A stretch of DNA of 23,207 bases from CAYMLL01 sp964390645 (lineage in GTDB: Bacteria; Planctomycetota; UBA8108). Each line of letters starts with the position of its first letter. Position 1 is the first letter of the stretch. The translations under genes and the position numbers were made by a program. The notes beneath the pieces are model-generated. The model saw nothing but the letters and a program-made list of their open reading frames with translations, did not search any database and had not been told where the DNA came from. Below are positions 17,960-23,207 of this stretch, piece by piece. Where the stretch lies: assembly GCA_964390645.1 (NCBI GenBank), contig CAYMLL010000094.1, forward strand, positions 1 through 23,207, given 5' to 3'.

Positions 17960-18691
17960 GTGCTCAACTACTCCGAGGCCGCTCACGACCAGGAGGTCAC
18001 CGCCGCGGTCTACCTGTCGACGAACGGGTCGATCTCCCCGACGGACATGCTCGTTCAGACTCACCGGTTCACGTATTCCTTCGACCCGGTATCGATGACA
18101 CGCATCGAGGTTCCCGCCCTGACGATTCCGCCGGTGACCGACGAACGGCTGTGGCAAGTCGGCGTGATCCTCGACGTCGCTGATGCCGACGAAGGGAACA
18201 ACGACTCCAGTGACATCCACACGGACTCGTTGCGCGTTCGGGGCAGGCTCTCCGGCAGATGTAACGCAAGGTCCATCGTCGCTGGTGGCTCGATCTCGCC
18301 GACATCGCTCTGGCAAACGATCGAGTCGAGCAACACTCCCTCGACGTCCCGGTCCTTCTCGATGGTGCTCCCGGAAGCCGGCGAGTACGACCTCTCTCTC
18401 TGCGCAGACGAGGGTTCGGCCGAATTCGACACCTGGCTCTGCCTCTTCGACTCCGGATTCGATCTGCTGGACCAGAACGACGACAGCTGCGGCCTCCAGT
18501 CTCGTCTGGCTCGATCGCTCCCCGCAGGCACCTATCACGTCGCGGTGTCGGGCTTCCAGTCGGCAGCCGGGGACTTCACGCTCGCGTACCGCAAGGTCGA
18601 GCCCCCTCCGGCGCAGGATCCGAGCTTCGTGTACTCCTTCGCAGGCGACTGCGGGCACCCTCTCAACCGCCCCCCAGGGAGGCAGTTATAG
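17960..18691 (+). CDS. CARDB-like plus PPC-like extracellular domains (middle segment of a TAG-interrupted protein)
   Basis: In the same frame as the protease. Protein-like sequence begins right after its TAG at 17915 (LTTGAAGGAVSLSYLVLNYSEA); the first possible start is the GTG at 17960, with no Shine-Dalgarno. The first ~100 residues resemble a CARDB beta-sandwich (strands around VSLSYLVLN, AAVYLS, WQVGVILDVAD, then EGNNDSSD). Residues about 95-215 resemble a bacterial pre-peptidase C-terminal (PPC) domain (AGEYDLSLCAD, FDTWLCLFD, LPAGTYHVAVSG, GDFTLAYR). The segment then starts the first copy of the downstream module (SFAGDC) and meets a second TAG at 18689-18691. It has no signal peptide of its own, so an independent secreted gene is unlikely. 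It is best read as part of the protease polypeptide. Confidence 0.6.
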   Translation: MLNYSEAAHDQEVTAAVYLSTNGSISPTDMLVQTHRFTYSFDPVSMTRIEVPALTIPPVTDERLWQVGVILDVADADEGNNDSSDIHTDSLRVRGRLSGRCNARSIVAGGSISPTSLWQTIESSNTPSTSRSFSMVLPEAGEYDLSLCADEGSAEFDTWLCLFDSGFDLLDQNDDSCGLQSRLARSLPAGTYHVAVSGFQSAAGDFTLAYRKVEPPPAQDPSFVYSFAGDCGHPLNRPPGRQL

Positions 18692-18730
18692 TCCCTCGTC
18701 GATTTCCCTCAGACGACCACCACCAACACG

Positions 18731-19957
18731 ATGGGGACCGGAGCTGACGCCTGGAGCGTCGGAGTGACCGCCGAGGGCGCGCAGATAGCCGTGATCACGA
18801 CGCAGGAAACCGTCGGAGCCTCGGTGAACGACGACCCTCCGGGCCTGCGCCGCGGCGGCTTCGAGCACAGCGAGCTGACGAGCGGGCCGTCCAACCGCGG
18901 CGCGATCTCCTCGGTGATCCTCTCCTTCGCTCAAGCGGTGACGCTGCCACCGTCAGGCGCCGTGACGATCGCGAGAATCGAGATCCAGACACCGTATCCG
19001 GACACCGGCAGGTGCCGCGCCGTCCGCCTCGACTTCACCGACGGGCTCGTCGGCTCGGGCACTGCCGTTCTCAACCGGGTCCATCACGACAGCGGCTCGC
19101 GAGCTCCGACCCTCGAAAGCTGCGGCTTCAATATCTGCGGATCCGAGTCGAGCGTCGAGTTCGAGCTCGGCTTCGCGGGCCCGTGCGACTCGCGAGTCGA
19201 GGATTCTCCGGGTCGATCCGTTGTCGAGCAGATCGACTGCACGCTGACAACGCGCGACAACACGCTCGACGTCGGCGCGCGCGCCTGGGAGGTCGGAATG
19301 AGCGCGCAGGGCGGCTCGATCGTCGACATCACGACCCTCGGTACCGTCGGCGCCTCGGAGACCTCCGACCCTCCGGGACTGCGCCGGGACGGCTTCGAAA
19401 TCAGCGAGATCACCACCGGAGTCGACAACGAAGGAGCTATCAGCGCCGTCGTGCTGTCGTTCACTCAGCTCGTGACCTTGCCGCCCGCCGGAACGGTCAC
19501 CATCGCCCGGATCGCGATCGAGGCACCAGCTCCCGAGGGCGACCGATGCACACCCGTGCGAGTCTTCTATCGAGACGGCCTGCAGGGCAGGGGTCAACCC
19601 GTGAACAACTCGATCGCGCACGGCGAGTTTCACGTCCGGCCGGTAGGCCCCGCCTTCGTCGACTGCACCTTCGAGGTCTGCGGCAAACTGCCGGAGGAGA
19701 GCTACCCGACCTTCGACTGCAACGGGGACGGCTGGTTCGATCTCTCGGATGCCGTCTGCCACCTCGGTATCCTCTTCGGCGGCAGAGAATCGGCGTTTCG
19801 CTGCCCGGCCGCGATGGACTTCAACGGTGACGGTCACCTGGACGTCTCCGATCCGATCGCGGCACTGAGCCACCTCTTCCTCGGTGGGCCCGAGTCGCCG
19901 AACGGAAGCGGTTGCCGGTCGTATCCGGGGTGTGACGCTGGCCCGACCTGCGACTGA
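18731..19957 (+). CDS. Tandem Cys-containing modules with dockerin-like C-terminus (last segment of a TAG-interrupted protein)
   Basis: Still in the protease frame. The ATG at 18731 has no Shine-Dalgarno, and readable sequence starts earlier (SLVDFPQTTTTNT from 18692). There are two tandem modules of about 175 residues. The first begins upstream at FAGDC (18638), before the second TAG; the second begins at FAGPC (19172). Shared elements include AW-x-VG, TVGAS, DPPGLRR-x-GFE, NEGAIS/NRGAIS, VTLPP-x-G-x-VTIARI, and a C-x-x-x-x-CG ending. The tail (19705 on) has two EF-hand/dockerin-like repeats, DCNGDGWFDLSDA and DFNGDGHLDVSDP, each followed by L-x-x-LF-x-GG, a calcium-binding pattern common in planctomycete secreted proteins. 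The modules look like all-beta, possibly cohesin-like folds; the role is unknown. Alone it has no secretion signal. Confidence 0.65.
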   Translation: MGTGADAWSVGVTAEGAQIAVITTQETVGASVNDDPPGLRRGGFEHSELTSGPSNRGAISSVILSFAQAVTLPPSGAVTIARIEIQTPYPDTGRCRAVRLDFTDGLVGSGTAVLNRVHHDSGSRAPTLESCGFNICGSESSVEFELGFAGPCDSRVEDSPGRSVVEQIDCTLTTRDNTLDVGARAWEVGMSAQGGSIVDITTLGTVGASETSDPPGLRRDGFEISEITTGVDNEGAISAVVLSFTQLVTLPPAGTVTIARIAIEAPAPEGDRCTPVRVFYRDGLQGRGQPVNNSIAHGEFHVRPVGPAFVDCTFEVCGKLPEESYPTFDCNGDGWFDLSDAVCHLGILFGGRESAFRCPAAMDFNGDGHLDVSDPIAALSHLFLGGPESPNGSGCRSYPGCDAGPTCD

Positions 19958-19970
19958 CCGCATCGCGTTG

Positions 19971-19996
19971 TCGCCGGGTCTCGCCCCCCCCGGCGA
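19971..19996. terminator. GC-rich inverted repeat between convergent genes
   Basis: TCGCCGGG (19971-19978) and CCCGGCGA (19989-19996) form a perfect 8-bp stem with a 10-base loop. It lies in the 81-base gap between the plus-strand secreted-protein frame and the minus-strand kinase gene. There is no T-tract, so it may be a bidirectional transcript end or only a stabilising hairpin. Confidence 0.4.
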
Positions 19997-20038
19997 GTCC
20001 CGTAGTCCCGGCTTCCCCGTAGAGCGGCAAGAGTCGAG

Positions 20039-22828
20039 TCAGGGGCCCGAAGGCCGCATCTTGAGGTCGAACTGCAGCTTGACGATTTCGCGGATGACGC
20101 GCTCGGCGTCCCAACGCCTCGTCGGCTCGACCTCGATCATTCCCTGGATCAAGTCTCCGAAGCCTTCCGGGAAGCGTTCGAGGGACTTTGGCGGGATCCG
20201 CACGGGTTTCTCGCGGTAAGCACACACGAGCTCCGATCCCTTGAGGCCGGGGAAGGCAGGCTCACCGACGATCATCTCGAAAGCGATGATCCCGAGCGAA
20301 AAGATGTCGGACTTCGTGCCGCCGGGTTCTCCTTTACCGCGCTCGGGCGCGAGGTATCTCGGGGTGCCGAGAGCGGGCCGCTTGCCGACGCTGTAGCCAC
20401 GCTCCTCGTCAGCCATGCGAAACGAGATGCCGAAGTCGGCGATACTGATGGTCGCGACCGCCTCGCCCGCGCCCATCTCGCCGAGAATCTCGTACCAGTT
20501 GCCGTCCCGTCGGAACCAATCGCGAAGAACGGCGACGACCTCCCTGCGGGGTCCCTGCCGGCGCCCGAGCTCACGGTAGATCGTCAGGACCTCCTGGTAG
20601 AGCTCACGCTCGAGGTCGCTCTGGTACTCGTTGCGCGCGAGGTGAGCGGCCTCGAGGTAGCACTGCACGGACTTCGCGTACTCGCGGCACCCCGAGAAGT
20701 GGAGCCCACGCAGCTGGAAGAGCTCGGCGGACTCGGGCACGGGAACCGTCTGGAGCAGGCGGGAGAGCTTGCGATGCAGGTGCGGTCGATCGGGAGGCGG
20801 CGTGCGCTCCGACATGTAGCGCTGAAAAGACAGGTTCGTGAAGCGGTACCATGTGCGGCTCTCCTCGGTGAGAAATCCCTCGGCGAGGAGCTTCCTCAAG
20901 ATGAAGAAAAGAGACGTCTCGTTGATACCGACCAGCTTGTGCAGAGTATCGAAGAAGAAGCGAGGACCGATGAAGGCCGCACTCTGGAGCGTGCGCTGCT
21001 CGAGCTTGACGTAGGCGCGGAACTTCTCGTAGAGGTTCTTGCCTTCCTCGAGCTGCATTTCACGGAAGTTGGGGCGATACTGCACCCGGCCGGAAGTGGA
21101 ATCGGCACGCAGGACGCCGCGCCCGAAGAAGCTGCGCAGTAGATCGAGCACGCGCGAGAAGTTCCCTTCGCCGAGACGATAGAGGTCCGCTGCCAGCTCG
21201 TCCGAAGCGAGGCAGTCCCCGAAGAGTGAATGGACGTAGCGCTGGATCTGATACTCGGTGAGCGGCCGAAGATAAAGCTCCTTCACCACTGGCCGCAGGC
21301 TCTGTCTCAGCAGCTTCACCGAGTCATTGTGTCGTCCTTCACCAGGCTCGAGGCTCGCGACGATCGTCACGGGTTTCCGGTCCATGAGCGAGGCGACATG
21401 GCCGATCAGTCGGCAGACGAGCGGCACCGCGTTGCCGAGATCAAGGATACGGATGACGGTCGGGTGGTCGTTCTCATCGAACCGCTCCTGCAGCCCCTCG
21501 ACCATCTCCTGCGTCCTGAGCTTCGTCAGCGCGACGTGTGGCTGAAACTGCTGGTAGAGCCGCGGGATGCCCTCGATCCGCGAGCAATCGAGCTCCAGGA
21601 ACCGGACTCCCGTCGACGGATCCGGCAGCTCATCACACTTGCTGCGCTGGCGCAGCAGGAACTCGCTGATCAAGCGATCCTTGCCGGTTCCGACCTCTCC
21701 CTCCACGAGCAGGAAGAAGCCCCGTTTCTCCTCCATGCGCTCGAGGTAGTGCTCCAGAAAGCTCATCTCGGAGGGACGTTCAAAGTACGGAGGATCGTCG
21801 AGCACCTTCTCCGAAGGCATCTCGCGATCGCCGGCGCGTCGGCGGATCTCGTCGAGCAGCCCCGGATCACTCGCCGAAGAGAGAGCTTCGCTTGCGGGAG
21901 GATCTCGACCGTCCGTATCGAACTCGAGGATGCTCACGTCGCCGACATCATCAACGGAGGAGTCCGTCTCCTCGGAGTCCCGCGCCGTGGTCGACCCGCT
22001 CCGAGCCTCCAGGAGGATGTTTGCCGGCTTGATGTCGCTGTGGACGACACCCTGACGGTGCGCTGCGGCAAGACCACATGCGACCTGGCGCAGCGTCTCG
22101 AGAACCTCGGAGGTCCCGAGCGTGCGACGCTTCATCTCGTGGTACAGGCTCGCGCCGCGCACGAACTCCATCGAGATGTAGTGCTGGTCCTCCTCGACGC
22201 CATGTTCGTAGATACGGATGACGTTGGGATGATCGATCTCGCGTGCGAGAACCGCCTCGCGATGGTGGAAGTACTCCAGGAAGGCTTCCTTGCGCCCGAT
22301 GTTCTGACGGATGAACTTGACCGCGACGTGACGCTGCGAGTCGACGTCGACGGCGCGGTAGACCGCGCCCATTCCACCCTGGCCGATCTTCTCGTCGAGA
22401 CGGAACTTGCCGACCTGGCGCGGCAAGGACTCGGGGAGCCCGCGAATGCGCGAGGCAGGCTGCCCCGGCGACGCGTTCTCCTTTTCGACGGTCCTTCTGA
22501 GTGGCTCCGTCGCGAGGGCAGAGCGCGTCTCGAGCGCGCAAGTCTCCCCCTCGAACTCGAGGGTCGCGGTGCCGATCCGGATCTGGTCGCCGGTATGCAG
22601 CTCTGTCTCTCTGTCGAGCTTCTCCCCGTTCAGCAGCGTGCCGTTCGTGCTGCCGAGATCCCGGAGGATGTACTGCGATCCGGACACCTCGATCCGCGCG
22701 TGGCGGCGCGAGACACCGCGCGCCTTGACGGTGAAGTCGACGACCGCGTCTCTCCCGAGCGTCGCGCCCTCGCGGATGAGGTGCTCCTCGACACTCTCGT
22801 CGGGTTTCCTCCAGATAACGCGGGCCAT
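20039..22828 (-). CDS. FHA-domain Ser/Thr protein kinase with an ATPase/winged-helix/TPR block inserted inside the kinase domain
   Basis: It has 929 residues. The FHA domain (1-95) keeps its phosphothreonine-site residues (GR 25-26, SRRH 40-43, NGT 62-64). The kinase begins at about 141: glycine loop IGQGGMGAVY (148-157), Lys171 in VAVK, Glu191, and catalytic loop HSDIKPAN (263-270; Ser replaces the usual Arg of HRD). After ILLEARSG the kinase breaks off. It resumes at ISIADFG (DFG 798-800), with GTPRYLAPE (821-829), KSDIFSLG (839-846) and a normal C-lobe. The ~515 residues between hold a linker, a STAND/AAA_16-like ATPase (GEVGTGKD 377-384, ILDLGNA 461-467, arm to ~570), a winged-helix-like part (~605-690) and TPR-like helices (~700-755). 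No transmembrane segment was seen. The frame is continuous, with no sign of an error. A short helical protein gene lies just upstream. Confidence 0.9.
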   Translation of the reverse strand: MARVIWRKPDESVEEHLIREGATLGRDAVVDFTVKARGVSRRHARIEVSGSQYILRDLGSTNGTLLNGEKLDRETELHTGDQIRIGTATLEFEGETCALETRSALATEPLRRTVEKENASPGQPASRIRGLPESLPRQVGKFRLDEKIGQGGMGAVYRAVDVDSQRHVAVKFIRQNIGRKEAFLEYFHHREAVLAREIDHPNVIRIYEHGVEEDQHYISMEFVRGASLYHEMKRRTLGTSEVLETLRQVACGLAAAHRQGVVHSDIKPANILLEARSGSTTARDSEETDSSVDDVGDVSILEFDTDGRDPPASEALSSASDPGLLDEIRRRAGDREMPSEKVLDDPPYFERPSEMSFLEHYLERMEEKRGFFLLVEGEVGTGKDRLISEFLLRQRSKCDELPDPSTGVRFLELDCSRIEGIPRLYQQFQPHVALTKLRTQEMVEGLQERFDENDHPTVIRILDLGNAVPLVCRLIGHVASLMDRKPVTIVASLEPGEGRHNDSVKLLRQSLRPVVKELYLRPLTEYQIQRYVHSLFGDCLASDELAADLYRLGEGNFSRVLDLLRSFFGRGVLRADSTSGRVQYRPNFREMQLEEGKNLYEKFRAYVKLEQRTLQSAAFIGPRFFFDTLHKLVGINETSLFFILRKLLAEGFLTEESRTWYRFTNLSFQRYMSERTPPPDRPHLHRKLSRLLQTVPVPESAELFQLRGLHFSGCREYAKSVQCYLEAAHLARNEYQSDLERELYQEVLTIYRELGRRQGPRREVVAVLRDWFRRDGNWYEILGEMGAGEAVATISIADFGISFRMADEERGYSVGKRPALGTPRYLAPERGKGEPGGTKSDIFSLGIIAFEMIVGEPAFPGLKGSELVCAYREKPVRIPPKSLERFPEGFGDLIQGMIEVEPTRRWDAERVIREIVKLQFDLKMRPSGP

Positions 22829-22834
22829 GCCCTC

Positions 22835-22861
22835 ATTCTACGGGTCGGCAGACCACGAGAA
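22835..22861 (-). promoter_or_regulatory. Candidate promoter of the kinase gene, possibly leaderless
   Basis: TAGAAT (minus strand, 22835-22840) ends 6 bases before the kinase ATG, which would put the transcription start at the start codon. The upstream element TTCTCG (22856-22861) is a poor -35 at 15 bases. GAGGG directly before the ATG is too close to be an effective Shine-Dalgarno. The gene could also be read from the upstream small gene. Confidence 0.3.
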
Positions 22862-22902
22862 CAGCTCGCGACGGACCCACGCACGAGGGGGGTGGCAGTG
22901 CT

Positions 22903-23148
22903 TCACCGGGCTTCCCGGTCGATCACGTCGCCGATGGTCTCGATCGACAGCGGAGGCTGGCGACGATGCCCGAAGCCGGTCGGCCCCGTCGCCAGCGCCA
23001 GACCGGCCGGCGGCTCTCCGTCCAACCAGCCTTCGATCGTCGAGAGCGACTCCCTGATGCTGTTCATCTTCTCGAGAACACGCTCGAAGTCCTGCTCCCC
23101 GGGGGACGGTCCCTCGGAATGCTCACTGGAATCGTCGGTACCTTGCAA
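22903..23148 (-). CDS. Small hypothetical helical protein upstream of the kinase
   Basis: It has 81 residues and starts at TTG (23148) with GGGGAG (23156-23161) 7 bases before it. The N-terminus is acidic and Ser-rich (GTDDSSEHSEGPSPGEQ). It is followed by an amphipathic, coiled-coil-like helix (FERVLEKMNSIRESLSTIEGWL, about 21-42), a Gly/Pro-rich linker, and a short C-terminal helix (SIETIGDVIDREA). There is no signal peptide and no known domain that I recognise. It ends 74 bases before the kinase and is probably on the same transcript. The Ser/Thr-rich acidic N-terminus could be a kinase substrate or an FHA ligand after phosphorylation; that is inference only. A real gene is supported by the ribosome binding site and the position, not by homology. 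Confidence 0.55.
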   Translation of the reverse strand: MQGTDDSSEHSEGPSPGEQDFERVLEKMNSIRESLSTIEGWLDGEPPAGLALATGPTGFGHRRQPPLSIETIGDVIDREAR

Positions 23149-23207
23149 GGCTCTGCTCCCCGGGAGGCGGCTCCCGTGGCCGAAGTAACCCGCTCGACGC
23201 GTGCGCG

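Noticed and set aside
16742..19957. Reassigned genetic code with TAG as a sense codon
   Set aside because: leuB (7446-7448), trmB (11076-11078) and the MshEN-domain gene (13728-13730) all end normally at TAG, so TAG is a working stop here. Local read-through or mutation remains possible.

Overview
The window is GC-rich, densely packed bacterial chromosome. It probably comes from a Planctomycetota or similar lineage. The grounds are the C-terminal EF-hand/dockerin-like repeats of the form D-x-NGDG-x-x-D-x-SDA...LF-x-GG at 19705-19957, the ~175-residue secreted modules before them, a free-standing MshEN-type protein, a large FHA/Ser-Thr kinase, and GTG/TTG starts. This is inferred from protein style; no 16S or marker search was possible.

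Layout. Bases 1-3187 (minus): gltX then glnS, two adjacent class I aminoacyl-tRNA synthetase genes; glnS has an apparent one-base frameshift near its 3' end and runs off the window. 3251-4030 (plus): an SDR reductase. 4081-6200 (minus): trpB-trpA with a 4-bp overlap. 6393-9273 (plus): leuB-type dehydrogenase and argS. 9500-10390: ispH. 10440-13730: trmB, uvrC and a MshEN-domain protein. 13810-16518: mutS. Most of this is housekeeping (translation, Trp/Leu synthesis, isoprenoids, tRNA modification, DNA repair).

16742-19957 (plus) is accessory. A secreted V8/trypsin-like serine protease is followed, in the same reading frame, by CARDB-like and PPC-like domains, two tandem Cys-containing modules and a dockerin-like tail. 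The frame is interrupted by two TAG codons, each inside a recognisable domain. It looks like one ~1,070-codon secreted protein that is decaying by nonsense mutation or is expressed by read-through.

20039-23148 (minus) encodes a small acidic helical protein and then a 929-residue FHA-kinase. In the kinase, a ~515-residue STAND-type ATPase/winged-helix/TPR block sits inside the kinase domain, between the catalytic loop (HSDIKPAN) and the DFG motif. This split kinase is the most unusual object in the window.

No tRNA, rRNA, CRISPR array, insertion sequence or phage gene was seen. No gene-free stretch exceeds 300 bases; the longest are 9274-9499 and 16519-16741, both with a likely promoter.
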